Below, one piece after another: positions 1 through 7,589 of a stretch of 16,741 nt of DNA. The stretch spans positions 1 through 16,741 of the forward strand of contig CALJUI010000454.1 in NCBI GenBank assembly GCA_937975735.1, in the 5' to 3' direction. This DNA is from an uncultured Rubrivivax sp. Lineage in GTDB: Bacteria; Pseudomonadota; Gammaproteobacteria; Burkholderiales; Burkholderiaceae_C. How positions within the stretch are numbered: position 1 is the first letter of the stretch; each line of letters opens with the position of its first letter. The notes under the pieces were generated by a model, which saw only the letters and a program-made list of their open reading frames with translations, did not search any database and was not told where the DNA came from. Both the position numbers and the translations under genes were made by a program.

Positions 1-1
1 C

Positions 2-1975
2 CGCTTCGTCGGCGAGCCGCTGGCGATCGTGGTGGCCCACAGCCGCGAGGCCGCGCGCGCCGCGGCCGCCGAGATCTGGGCCGACATCGACGAGCGACCC
101 GCCGTCACCGACCCGCGGCGCGCATTGGCCGCCGGCGCGCCGGTGCTGTGCGACGCGGCGCCCGACAACGTCTGCGCCGAGGCCCGGCATGGCGATGCGG
201 CCGCGGTGGCCGCGGCCTTCGAGCGCGCCGCACATCGGGTGTCGCTCGACCTGATCAACCAGCGCCTGGCGCCGAGCACGCTGGAGCCGCGCTCGGTGCT
301 GGCATCGTTCGCCGACGGCCGCTTGACGGTACGTCTGTCGAGCCAGATGCCGACCGGCGTGCGCGCCAGCCTGGTCGGCGCGATCCCGGGGCTGAAGACC
401 GAGACGGTGCGCGTGCTCGTCGGCGACGTCGGCGGCGGCTTCGGCATGAAGACCGGCATCTACCCGGAGGACATCGCGGTGGCCTACGCCGCGATGCAGC
501 TCGGCCAGCCGGTGAAGTGGCAGGCCGAGCGGCTGGAGGACTTCGTCTCCGCGGTGCACGGCCGCGACCTGACTACCCACGCCGAACTCGCGCTGGATGC
601 CGACGGCCGTGTGCTGGCCTTGCGCGCGCGTTCGCTGGCCAACGTCGGCGCCTACCCGTCGGCGACCTCGGTCGCGATCCCGCTGATGATCGGGCCCTGG
701 GTCACGACCAGCGTCTATGACATCCCGCTGATCGACCTGCGGATCACCGCGGTGCTGACCAACTGCGCGCCCACCGGCGCCTACCGCGGTGCCGGCCGCC
801 CCGAGGCGATCTACATGACCGAGCGGCTGATGGACGCCGCCGCGCGTGCGCTGAAGATGGACCCGGCCGAGCTGCGCCGGCGCAACCTGATCCGCCCCGA
901 GCAGATGCCCTACCGCAACGCGATGGGGCAGACCTACGACGTCGGCCATTTCGAGCAGATCCTCGACCAGGGCCTGCAGCTGGCCGACTGGAACGGCTTC
1001 GCCGCGCGGCGCGAAGCATCCGTGGCGAAGGGCAGGCTGCGCGGCCGCGGCATCGCGACCTTCCTCGAATGGACCGGCGGCAGCACGCTGAAGGAGACGG
1101 TGGCGGTGGACGTCACCGCCGACGGCTTCATCGAGCTGACCTCGGCGACGATGGCGATGGGCCAGGGCATCGCGACCAGCTACGCGCAGCTGGCGGTGGA
1201 CGTGTTCGGCGTGCCGATCGAGCGCATCCGCGTGCGGCAGGGCGACACCGATCGCGCCAACGGCTTCGGCAGCGCGGCGTCGCGCTCGCTGTTCACCGGC
1301 GGCGCGGCGGTGCAGGTGGCCTCGAGGCGCAGCGTGGACGAAGGCAAGCAGCTCGCCGCGAAGGCGCTGGAAGCCCCGGTGGCCGACATCGAGTACCGCA
1401 CCGGCCGGTTCTCGGTCGCCGGCACCGACCTCGGCATCGACCTGTTCGAGCTGGCCTCGAAGCAGGACGGCGGCCGCTTCACGGTCGAGGACAGCGCGAG
1501 CGCGGACGCGCCCAGCTGGCCCAACGGCTGCCATGTCTGCGAGGTGGAGGTGGACCCGGCCACCGGCGAGGTCGAGGTGGTGGCGTATGCCTCCGTCAAC
1601 GACATCGGCCGCATCGTCAGCCCGCAGATCGTCACCGGCCAGGTCGAGGGCGGCGCGGTGCAGGGCCTGGGCCAGGCGCTGTGCGAGCGGGTCGCCTACG
1701 ACGACGACACCGGCCAGCTGCTGTCGGCGAGCTACATGGACTACGCCCTGCCGCGGGTGGACGGGTTCCGCGGCTTCGTCACGCGCTTCGACCAGTCGGT
1801 GCCGTGCACGACGAACCAGCTGGGCGCGAAGGGCGTCGGCGAACTCGGCACGATCGGCGCGACGCCGGCGGCGGTGAATGCGGTGGTCGATGCGCTGGCG
1901 TCGGCCGGCAAGTCGGCCGAGGGGCTGCAGATGCCGGTGACCGCGGAGCGGGTGTGGCGGGCCCTGCAGGGCTGA
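2..1975 (+). CDS. Xanthine dehydrogenase/aldehyde oxidase-family molybdopterin-binding subunit, 5'-truncated
   Basis: This is the large catalytic subunit of a molybdenum hydroxylase, which binds the molybdopterin cofactor and oxidises an aldehyde, purine or related substrate. The frame is open to the window edge, and the first residues (RFVGEPLAIVVAHSRE) match the internal hammerhead region of the family, so the GTG at 29 is not the true start. About 657 residues are present and roughly 100-130 are missing. Visible motifs are the glycine-rich GDVGGGFGMK (about 422-451), AYRGAGRPE (about 781-807) and the C-terminal GAKGVGELG, whose Glu (codon 1841-1843) aligns with the catalytic base. The AYRGAGRPE loop differs from the AYxCSFR signature of form I carbon monoxide dehydrogenase, so CO oxidation is unlikely. 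The FAD and [2Fe-2S] subunits are not downstream and would have to lie upstream, outside the window. The substrate cannot be predicted. Confidence 0.93.
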   Translation, partial: RFVGEPLAIVVAHSREAARAAAAEIWADIDERPAVTDPRRALAAGAPVLCDAAPDNVCAEARHGDAAAVAAAFERAAHRVSLDLINQRLAPSTLEPRSVLASFADGRLTVRLSSQMPTGVRASLVGAIPGLKTETVRVLVGDVGGGFGMKTGIYPEDIAVAYAAMQLGQPVKWQAERLEDFVSAVHGRDLTTHAELALDADGRVLALRARSLANVGAYPSATSVAIPLMIGPWVTTSVYDIPLIDLRITAVLTNCAPTGAYRGAGRPEAIYMTERLMDAAARALKMDPAELRRRNLIRPEQMPYRNAMGQTYDVGHFEQILDQGLQLADWNGFAARREASVAKGRLRGRGIATFLEWTGGSTLKETVAVDVTADGFIELTSATMAMGQGIATSYAQLAVDVFGVPIERIRVRQGDTDRANGFGSAASRSLFTGGAAVQVASRRSVDEGKQLAAKALEAPVADIEYRTGRFSVAGTDLGIDLFELASKQDGGRFTVEDSASADAPSWPNGCHVCEVEVDPATGEVEVVAYASVNDIGRIVSPQIVTGQVEGGAVQGLGQALCERVAYDDDTGQLLSASYMDYALPRVDGFRGFVTRFDQSVPCTTNQLGAKGVGELGTIGATPAAVNAVVDALASAGKSAEGLQMPVTAERVWRALQG

Positions 1976-2163
1976 CGCGGGTGGATGGGTGCCCGCACGA
2001 TCCGGGGTCGATGCCTCGGTCGCCGCGGTCCGCGTGATCGGCAGGAACGGCGGCACGGCGTTCGACGAGCACATCCTGCGCGGCCCCGGCATCGAGCATG
2101 CCCCTGCGCAAGGCGGGGACCGCCGGTGTCGCGAGAGCGCCGGGCACCGCGGCCGGTCGAGTC

Positions 2164-3183
2164 TCAGCGCTTCAGATGGCGATCGAAGAACTGCAGGACT
2201 TCCCTGTTCATCGCGGCGTGGAAGGCGTCCCGGTCGAAGCCCTCGGGGTCCTTGCAGTGCTCTGCGGTCCGCACCGGTCCGCAAGGCGCAAGGAAGGACA
2301 GGTGTGCCGCGTTCGGGACCGAATGGAACTCGGCCTTCCGTCCGTTTCTCTCCAGCGAGTCGACGATGACCCTCGCGTTCGAGGCGTAGGGAACGAACAC
2401 GTCCTTCTCGCCGCTCCACATCTGCACCGGCACCTTCACACCGGCCATTGCTGCCGGCGTCATCGTGAAGCCCAGTCCGGGCCCGGCGACGACGGCCGCC
2501 TTGATCTGGCGGCTGGACTGCATCGGTTCGCCGACGGGCGCGTCCGCGCTGACGAGCGGGGACCTGTGGTGTCGCAGCACCTCGCAGATGAACTCCGGCG
2601 CCGTCGCGCACTGCTTCGGGATGAGCTGCATGTCCGGCTGTGCACCGACGGCGGTCAGGACCGTGAAGCCGCCGGCCGAGAAGCCGAAGGCACCGACCCT
2701 GTCGGCGTCGATGGCCTCGCGCCCCTTCCACGTCGCGAGCAGGTGCTCGACCGTCAGGCGAAGCTGGCGATTGCGGCCGCTGTACAGCGTGGCCGAGCCC
2801 GAGGCGCTGGGGTCCTGGAAGTTGTCGCCCGGGTGGTTCGGCGCGGCGACGACGTAGCCCGCGCTCGCGAGCGCCAGCACCAGGTCGATATGACCCATCA
2901 TGCCTCCGCCGTTGCCGTGCGAGATCACGACCAGCGGCAGTCCGCGGCCCGCGATGGGCGCGTTCTGGACACCCCCCAGGTTGCCGGCGCCGGTGCCCGG
3001 CGGCGGTGTCGATGCCGCATCCGCCGGATACCAGACGCCGACGGGGAAGGTCTTCCCGTCGGCGTCGGCCACGCCCGTGACCTGGACGCCGACCGGGAAG
3101 GCGCGCGGCGGCGTCTGCGCCGCGGCGTGACCGACCGCCGCGACGATGGCGGCCACGACAAGGATTCGGCGGATACGGCTCAT
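2164..3183 (-). CDS. Exported alpha/beta hydrolase (dienelactone hydrolase/PAF-acetylhydrolase-like)
   Basis: This 339-residue protein has a signal peptide: basic RIRR, a hydrophobic stretch to about residue 20, and a likely cut after AAA at 22. It is therefore probably periplasmic or secreted. The alpha/beta hydrolase core is complete: oxyanion-side HGNGG (89-93), nucleophile elbow GFSAG with Ser169, an acid in GEKDVFVP (Asp261) and His294 in PNAAHLSFL. Four cysteines (192, 200, 301, 310) could form disulfides in the periplasm. The family includes carboxylesterases, dienelactone hydrolases and PAF-acetylhydrolase-like lipases, and the substrate is unknown. The ATG is preceded by GAGGT at a suitable distance. 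The gene converges on the molybdenum hydroxylase and is separated from the upstream operon by 130 bases containing two palindromes, so it probably has its own promoter. Confidence 0.88.
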   Translation of the reverse strand: MSRIRRILVVAAIVAAVGHAAAQTPPRAFPVGVQVTGVADADGKTFPVGVWYPADAASTPPPGTGAGNLGGVQNAPIAGRGLPLVVISHGNGGGMMGHIDLVLALASAGYVVAAPNHPGDNFQDPSASGSATLYSGRNRQLRLTVEHLLATWKGREAIDADRVGAFGFSAGGFTVLTAVGAQPDMQLIPKQCATAPEFICEVLRHHRSPLVSADAPVGEPMQSSRQIKAAVVAGPGLGFTMTPAAMAGVKVPVQMWSGEKDVFVPYASNARVIVDSLERNGRKAEFHSVPNAAHLSFLAPCGPVRTAEHCKDPEGFDRDAFHAAMNREVLQFFDRHLKR

Positions 3184-3207
3184 GGTTCGACCTCGTTTCC
3201 GAGCGAT

Positions 3208-3230
3208 GCCGGCATGCCGGCGGGGCCCCG
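3208..3230. repeat. Two adjacent perfect palindromes upstream of the hydrolase
   Basis: GCCGGCATGCCGGC (3208-3221) is a perfect 14-bp palindrome. The overlapping CGGGGCCCCG (3221-3230) is a perfect 10-bp palindrome. They lie 25-47 bases upstream of the hydrolase ATG and downstream of the DUF2798 stop. They could be an operator for the hydrolase or hairpins that end the upstream operon. There is no T-tract on either side, so a classical intrinsic terminator is not supported. Confidence 0.4.
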
Positions 3231-3313
3231 ATGAAGTCCGTGAGTCTACGGCCGCGTGAAGAACCGCGCGCCCGGCAGCCGGTCGCTCGATGCCCGACGC
3301 ATGCCGTTCGGCG

Positions 3314-3544
3314 TCACGGCCGCTCCTCGACGAGCGCCGAGACGGCCTTGCGCGCCAGGGGCGCGACGATCAGCACCACCGGGAAGGCCACGAGCCATGC
3401 GGTCAGCCAGGCGCCGGTCCACAGGCCGACGTAGCCGTCGTGGAGGCCGGCGGCCCGGTAGGTCGAGATGCCCGAGACGAGCAGCGACATCAGACCCGAC
3501 AGGATCAGGCCGAACAGCGCGGGGGCGAACTTCTTGGGAAACAT
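3314..3544 (-). CDS. DUF2798 family membrane protein
   Basis: This 76-residue protein has two predicted transmembrane helices, at about residues 8-26 and 42-62, joined by a short loop. The sequence (FGLILSGLMSLLVSGISTYR, then WLTAWLVAFPVVLIVAPLAR) has the pattern of the DUF2798 family of small inner-membrane proteins with no established function. The ATG follows AGGAGG with ideal spacing. It is the last gene of a three-gene leftward operon, 24 bases after the oxidoreductase stop, so its product probably works with the oxidoreductase and DUF2938 proteins under the same MerR-type control. Confidence 0.85.
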   Translation of the reverse strand: MFPKKFAPALFGLILSGLMSLLVSGISTYRAAGLHDGYVGLWTGAWLTAWLVAFPVVLIVAPLARKAVSALVEERP

Positions 3545-3568
3545 GAAGACCTCCTGGGAAGGGCGTGG

Positions 3569-4138
3569 TCAAGCAGGAACCAGCAGGCGATTCAGGCTCT
3601 CCGCGAAGTGGCGGCCGAACATGCGGGCCGTCTTCACGTCGCCCGGCACGAACGAGTCGGCCGGCGAGGCATGCCCGGCCTGGGCCATCAGCCCCGACCA
3701 GGAGCCGAGGCGGTTGGCGGCCTCGTCGTAGGGCACGCCGCTGTGCTGCTCGGGCAGGATGGGATTGCCGACCCAGATCATGCCGTGCTGCATGCCGAAG
3801 ACGAACATCGACAGCAGCGTGGACTGCTTGTCGCCCGACGGCAGCGACGACACGGTGAAGCCGGCGGCGAGCTTGCCTTTGAGCTGCTGGGTGCGCCAGA
3901 GCCGGCCGGTCGCGTCCATGAAGCCCTTGAACGGGCCGCTGACGCCGCCGAGGTAGGTCGGCGAGCCGAAGACCAGACCGTCGTACGGCAGCAGGCGGTC
4001 GATGTCGCGGGTCAGGTCCTCGGCTTTCAGCAGGTCGACCTCGGCGACGCCGGCGCCGCGGGCGCCTTCGGCCACCTGGCCGGCGATGTGTTCCGTGTGC
4101 CCGTGGGCGCTGTGATAGATGACGGCAAGCTGTTTCAT
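3569..4138 (-). CDS. Flavodoxin-fold NAD(P)H-dependent oxidoreductase (WrbA-like)
   Basis: This 189-residue protein has a flavodoxin fold. The N-terminal strand and phosphate loop read VIYHSAHGHTEHIA (residues 7-19), the SxxGxT pattern that grips FMN phosphate. VFGSPTYLGGVSGPFKGFMD (57-75) is the second FMN loop typical of the WrbA/NADPH-dependent FMN reductase group. Such enzymes usually pass two electrons from NAD(P)H to quinones or other electrophiles, which limits radical formation. The frame stays open for 97 codons upstream, but homology begins at the ATG at 4138, so that start is chosen; the ribosome site there is weak. It is the middle gene of a MerR-linked operon, 59 bases after DUF2938 and 24 bases before DUF2798. 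The exact substrate is unknown. Confidence 0.88.
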   Translation of the reverse strand: MKQLAVIYHSAHGHTEHIAGQVAEGARGAGVAEVDLLKAEDLTRDIDRLLPYDGLVFGSPTYLGGVSGPFKGFMDATGRLWRTQQLKGKLAAGFTVSSLPSGDKQSTLLSMFVFGMQHGMIWVGNPILPEQHSGVPYDEAANRLGSWSGLMAQAGHASPADSFVPGDVKTARMFGRHFAESLNRLLVPA

Positions 4139-4197
4139 TGGTGGTCCGTTCGAGGGAGGGGTTGGAGGGATCGGTTGGTAGCCGGTGCACCGCGCCT

Positions 4198-4692
4198 TCA
4201 GGCCGCAACCCGGGCGACGGTGGCCGCGCCAAGGTAGAGGCCAAGACCGAACACGGCGTGATTGGCCAGGCTGCGCAGCACGTTCTGCAGCGGCGTCGGC
4301 GTGCGGAACGACGCGATGCCGGCGCCCATGGCCGGCTGCATGACAAACAGCGGCGCGGCGACCGTGGCCAGGCCCCAGAGGAACGCGGGTGCCAGCACCG
4401 GACGGTGCAGCCAGTCGGCGCCCTGCCACCCGACCAGCGCCGCGGCAAAGGTGATGCCGACGACGTAGTGCATCAACCAGCCAAGCGCGCGCTCGCCCGG
4501 GATCGGTGCGGCGCGCCGAATGGCATCGTGCGCGACTCGGCCATGGAAGAGATGGCCGGTCCAGCGCCCCAGCATGGCGAAGTCGAGTGTCGGGACGCCT
4601 GCGCGCTTCAGCGCGAGCAGCCAGAGATCCATCACGACCGTCGCGCCGATGCCGACGGCGATGGTGCGGGTTAACAAGTGCAGTGCTTCCAT
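4198..4692 (-). CDS. DUF2938 family membrane protein
   Basis: This 164-residue polytopic protein has about four hydrophobic segments (about residues 5-22, 73-91, 100-122 and 141-160). Conserved-looking features of the DUF2938 family are MDLWLLALKRAGVP, LGRWTGHLFHGR, GERALGWLMHYVVGITFA and FVMQPAMGAGIASFRTP. No biochemical role is established for the family. The start at 4692 is chosen because GGAGG sits seven bases upstream. An alternative start at 4758 would place codons inside the promoter and operator. It is the first gene of the leftward operon and lies directly behind the MerR-type promoter, giving a leader of roughly 35-40 bases. Confidence 0.87.
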   Translation of the reverse strand: MEALHLLTRTIAVGIGATVVMDLWLLALKRAGVPTLDFAMLGRWTGHLFHGRVAHDAIRRAAPIPGERALGWLMHYVVGITFAAALVGWQGADWLHRPVLAPAFLWGLATVAAPLFVMQPAMGAGIASFRTPTPLQNVLRSLANHAVFGLGLYLGAATVARVAA

Positions 4693-4732
4693 TTGCGCGC
4701 CTCCCGTCTTGACGATCGAACCGATGGCCGGC

Positions 4733-4763
4733 ACGATAAAAGTTGAAGTCAACTTCAAGTCAA
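4733..4763 (-). promoter_or_regulatory. MerR-type promoter with 19-bp spacer driving the DUF2938 operon
   Basis: Read leftward, -35 TTGACT (4763-4758) and -10 TATCGT (4738-4733) are separated by exactly 19 bases. MerR-family activators act on promoters with such over-long 19-20 bp spacers, which they untwist to let RNA polymerase engage. The palindromic operator fills the spacer. The layout resembles the SoxR site architecture. The promoter faces the DUF2938-oxidoreductase-DUF2798 operon. Confidence 0.75.
4743..4758. promoter_or_regulatory. Palindromic operator for the adjacent MerR-family regulator
   Basis: TTGAAGTCAACTTCAA is a perfect 16-bp inverted repeat (arms TTGAAGT and ACTTCAA around CA), centred in the spacer of the leftward promoter. 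It lies 20 bases upstream of the regulator's ATG, so the same protein could also repress its own gene. This placement is expected for a MerR dimer site. Confidence 0.75.
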
Positions 4764-4778
4764 GTGCCTTCGTACATC

Positions 4779-5216
4779 ATGGACATCTCAGAAGTGGCCC
4801 GTCGCACGGGCATCGCGGCCTCGGCGCTGCGCTACTACGAGAAACGCGGGCTAATTCGGTCGGTGGGCCCGGCCGGCGCCCGCCGGCGGTTCGCGCACGT
4901 CGTGCTGGACCAGCTCGCGCTGATCGCCCTCGGGCAAGCGGCCGGCCTGTCGCTGGACGAGATCCAGTCGATGCTTTCGCCGGACGGCGGCGCCGACATC
5001 GATCGTCGGCTGCTCGCGGCGAAGGCGGACCAGATCGACGCCAAGGTCCGGCAGTTGCGCGCGATGAGCCGGGGCCTGCGTCACGCCGCCGCCTGCCCGG
5101 CGCCCAGCCACGCGCAGTGCCCGACCTTTCAGGGCCTGCTCAAGACGGCGGCCAGTGGCGCGCTGCAGCAGAGGCGCCGGGACGAGAGCCCGAGCGAGGC
5201 CGCCGGGCCCGGCTGA
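4779..5216 (+). CDS. MerR-family transcriptional regulator
   Basis: This 145-residue protein has the MerR layout: an N-terminal winged helix-turn-helix (MDISEVARRTGIAASALRYYEKRGLI, residues 1-26, with the hallmark RYYE), a wing to about residue 40, and a dimerisation helix at about 74-103. The C-terminal tail has two cysteines, C106 and C114, in CPAPSHAQC (C-x7-C). It lacks the four-cysteine cluster motif of SoxR, so it is not a standard iron-sulfur SoxR. The paired cysteines could sense thiol-reactive compounds or a metal; this is inference. The ATG at 4779 is chosen because a TTG start at 4743 would fall inside the operator. No clear Shine-Dalgarno is visible, so the gene may be leaderless or weakly translated. 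It is divergent from its likely target operon. Confidence 0.9.
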   Translation: MDISEVARRTGIAASALRYYEKRGLIRSVGPAGARRRFAHVVLDQLALIALGQAAGLSLDEIQSMLSPDGGADIDRRLLAAKADQIDAKVRQLRAMSRGLRHAAACPAPSHAQCPTFQGLLKTAASGALQQRRRDESPSEAAGPG

Positions 5217-5349
5217 TCGAACCGTCGAGCCGACGGTCCGCGCGACGCGGCCCCGCCGATCGCGACTCGGCCTCTGCCTGCGTTGTCGGGCTGGACACTT
5301 CCGTCTCTGGCGTCCAAAGTCGCGCCAAGACCCCGGAAAGGATCGAGAC

Positions 5350-6084
5350 ATGACGGCGATGACCGCGCGCGAGGCGCAAGCGACGGCCCGGATCGCAGGG
5401 TTCGGCTACCTGACGATCTTCGTCCTCGCGATCGTCGCGAACTTCTTCGTGCTGGAACCGCTTGGCGTGCGTGGCGACGCAGCAGCCACTGCGGCGAACA
5501 TCGCATCGTCGGAGTTCGCCTACCGGGCCGGCGTCGCGGCGTTCGTCGTCGTCCTGATCGCTGACTTGGTCGTCGGCTGGGCGCTGTTCGTCACGTTGTG
5601 GCCGGCCGGTGCCCACCTGTCGGTGCTGGCGCTGATGTTCCGCGCCGCTTACACGATCGCCCACATTGGCGTCGTGCTGGGGCTGCTGAGCGCACTCGGC
5701 TTTGCGATGGCGCCGCCGTGGACCGCCGCGCTGGGTGGTGGTTCATCGGTGCTGGCCTACCACTTCCTGGCCAGTCACGGGCTCGGCTTCACGGTCACGC
5801 TGATCTTCTTCGGCGTGCACCTGCTTCTTCTGGGCCGGCTGATCGCCCGCGCACCGTACATGCCGACGGCGATCGGCTGGCTTGTCGGTGCCGCAGGGCT
5901 GGCCTACGTGGCCGACGGCTTCGGAACGATTCTGGCGGGGTCGTACGGAGCGTATGCCGGCGCAGCATCCGCGCTCGTCATCACCACGGCCCTCCTGGGA
6001 GAGGGTGTCCTGATGGCGTGGTTGATGTTTCGAGGTGTGAACAAGGCGCGCTTTCCGGAAAGCCAGGGAAAGCCATCGGCCTGA
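5350..6084 (+). CDS. DUF4386 family integral membrane protein
   Basis: This 244-residue protein is strongly hydrophobic, with about six or seven transmembrane helices. It starts with TARIAGFGYLTIFVLAIVAN, and its overall pattern matches DUF4386, a family of bacterial membrane proteins of unknown function. The frame extends upstream to 5155, but the ATG at 5350 is preceded by AAAGGA at good spacing and begins the family-like sequence. It lies 133 bases downstream of the MerR regulator on the same strand. It could be co-transcribed with the regulator, but no hairpin or promoter in the gap settles this. Confidence 0.8.
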   Translation: MTAMTAREAQATARIAGFGYLTIFVLAIVANFFVLEPLGVRGDAAATAANIASSEFAYRAGVAAFVVVLIADLVVGWALFVTLWPAGAHLSVLALMFRAAYTIAHIGVVLGLLSALGFAMAPPWTAALGGGSSVLAYHFLASHGLGFTVTLIFFGVHLLLLGRLIARAPYMPTAIGWLVGAAGLAYVADGFGTILAGSYGAYAGAASALVITTALLGEGVLMAWLMFRGVNKARFPESQGKPSA

Positions 6085-6572
6085 AGTGTGCTCCAGACTG
6101 ATCAGAGCCGCTCGCCCGCGCCGGCCGAATGTCGGCAGCATCTGGGACCGGTCGCTCGAGGGCGCCAGCTCTAGGTGGCCGCTGAACTCCCAAAGCGAAC
6201 GGTCGAAGGTTCCAGGCTGGCCAGTACCGCGGGATCGACTGCTTTCGCGCTCGGCGAACTCAACAAACTGACTCACAGGCTCACAGGCGACGTTCGCCAT
6301 CTTGCAGCGCGTCAGCCTGAAGCTGACGGCCTTGCCGGCTTCTGCGAACCGGTGTGGGGCGCTTCCTCGATTGACGTCCATCGTCGAGGTCACGCAGGAT
6401 CAATGCCAGTACGGCGCACTGTCGCGTCAAGGCCGCGGTTCGTCCGGAGGCACCGTATCCCGGGGGTGGCGCGGACCGTCCGTCACAATGGGCGCGACCG
6501 GACGCAGCATCTCGCTTGCGCCTGTCGCCTGGTCTGCCTGCGGGCGCTCGAACCCCACTGAGGAGGACTTCC
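6085..6572. other. 488-base gap without a convincing gene
   Basis: Neither strand has an open frame with recognisable protein features. CTCACAGG occurs twice in tandem at 6272-6287. The stretch around 6150-6390 has lower GC than its neighbours and frames open on both strands. It has the feel of a dispersed intergenic element seen in related genomes, but that is recollection and cannot be tested from this window. The downstream end must hold the promoter of the DJ-1/PfpI gene; no confident -35/-10 pair was identified. Confidence 0.4.
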
Positions 6573-7427
6573 ATGCTTCTTCGATGTCCCCGCAATCTGC
6601 CGTCGACCGCGCGGAATGTGCTGTGCGCCGTGGCCCTCACGGCGAGCTTGGGCGCGGCCAAGGCCGTCGACGCTCCGTGTGGCAAGGTCTTGATCCTGGT
6701 GTCGAACGTCAGGGACATGGGCGATCCGGACCGCCACGACGCCCGCAACAACCTGTGGGAGGTCGCGCCGCCGTTCCATGTCTTTCTGATGCATGGATTC
6801 GACGTCGATTTCGTTTCGCCGCGCGGCGGGCCGGTCGAGTTCATGATGGACCCGGTCGGGATCAGCATGTACGCCATCCGCTACCAGGGCTTCCTCGAGC
6901 GGACGGCGCGCACGCTCGCCCCCGAGCAGGTCGATCCAGGCCGCTACCGAGCAGTCTATGTGGGCGGCGGCTACGGCCCGATGTTCGACGTGACGCCGAA
7001 CCGGGCCCTGCAGCGCATCGTGGCGGCCATCTATGAAGCCGGTGGCGTCGTCGGCGGCTCCGGGCACGGTCCGGCCGCCTGGGCCGACGTCAAGCTGTCC
7101 GATGGCAGTCCGATGGTACGTGGCAAGCGTGTGGCCGGATTTCCAGACTCCACCGAACGAACCAAGCCCTGGGCCAAGGAAGGAAGCTTGCTGCCCTTCC
7201 TCGTCGAGCAGCGGCTGCGCGACAACGGCGCCATCGCGCTCAACAAGGAGACCTTGCCCGACAAGGAGAGCGTCGTCGTCGATGCCCGTCTTGTCTCGAC
7301 CATGTTCCTGCCTTCGGCCGCTCTGGTAGCCAAGGAGATGGTGACGCTGATGACCTCGACTTCGACAGCCTGTGCGCCCGGCGGCCGGGCTCCCGGCTCG
7401 AGTGGCGCCAGTCCACGCTCGCGCTGA
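6573..7427 (+). CDS. Exported DJ-1/PfpI-family protein lacking the nucleophile cysteine
   Basis: This 284-residue protein has a likely signal peptide (hydrophobic core VLCAVALTASLGAA, cut near AKA at about residue 31), so it acts outside the cytoplasm. The rest aligns with the Hsp31/ThiJ-like branch of the DJ-1/PfpI superfamily: GKVLILVS (37-44), FVSPRGGPVEFMMDP (80-94), AVYVGGGYGPMFD (127-139), then GKRVAGFPDSTE. In active members the elbow reads A-x-C-H-G-P. Here it reads GGSGHGP, and Gly164 (GGG codon 7062-7064) replaces the Cys nucleophile. Glyoxalase, deglycase or protease chemistry through this Cys is therefore unlikely, and a binding or chaperone role is possible. The C-terminus has a low-complexity tail rich in Ser, Gly and Pro. 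The start is supported by AGGAGG at 6561. Confidence 0.85.
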   Translation: MLLRCPRNLPSTARNVLCAVALTASLGAAKAVDAPCGKVLILVSNVRDMGDPDRHDARNNLWEVAPPFHVFLMHGFDVDFVSPRGGPVEFMMDPVGISMYAIRYQGFLERTARTLAPEQVDPGRYRAVYVGGGYGPMFDVTPNRALQRIVAAIYEAGGVVGGSGHGPAAWADVKLSDGSPMVRGKRVAGFPDSTERTKPWAKEGSLLPFLVEQRLRDNGAIALNKETLPDKESVVVDARLVSTMFLPSAALVAKEMVTLMTSTSTACAPGGRAPGSSGASPRSR

Positions 7428-7438
7428 CCGTTGTCAGC

Positions 7439-7451
7439 GTGCGCCGCGCAC
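7439..7451. terminator. Weak hairpin after the DJ-1/PfpI gene
   Basis: GTGCG-CCG-CGCAC can form a five-pair stem, extended by AGC/GCT with one bulge, 11 bases after the stop. No T-tract follows, so it may only slow or stabilise the transcript end. Confidence 0.25.
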
Positions 7452-7589
7452 GGCTCAGAGCAGGCCGCGCCAATAGGTTTCGCAGCGGTCGCAGACCGTC
7501 GAAGTCACGTTGTCCTTAGCGTGCGAGTCACTGAGGCGCCCGGCAGCGTGAGAAGCGATCCACGCCTCAAGCACGAAGCTTGACCGGCG

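Noticed and set aside
1..1975. Form I carbon monoxide dehydrogenase large subunit
   Set aside because: The active-site loop reads AYRGAGRPE rather than the AYxCSFR motif of CoxL form I.
1976..2163. A small gene or intrinsic terminator between the convergent molybdenum hydroxylase and hydrolase
   Set aside because: Open frames there have no ribosome site or protein-like features, and no stem followed by a T-tract was found.
4139..4429. N-terminal extension of the flavodoxin-like oxidoreductase
   Set aside because: The 97 extra codons are arginine/proline-rich shadow of DUF2938 on another frame; the flavodoxin fold begins at 4138.
4693..4758. Longer start for DUF2938 at 4758
   Set aside because: It would code through the promoter -10 and the palindromic operator, whereas the start at 4692 has a strong GGAGG site and matches the family.
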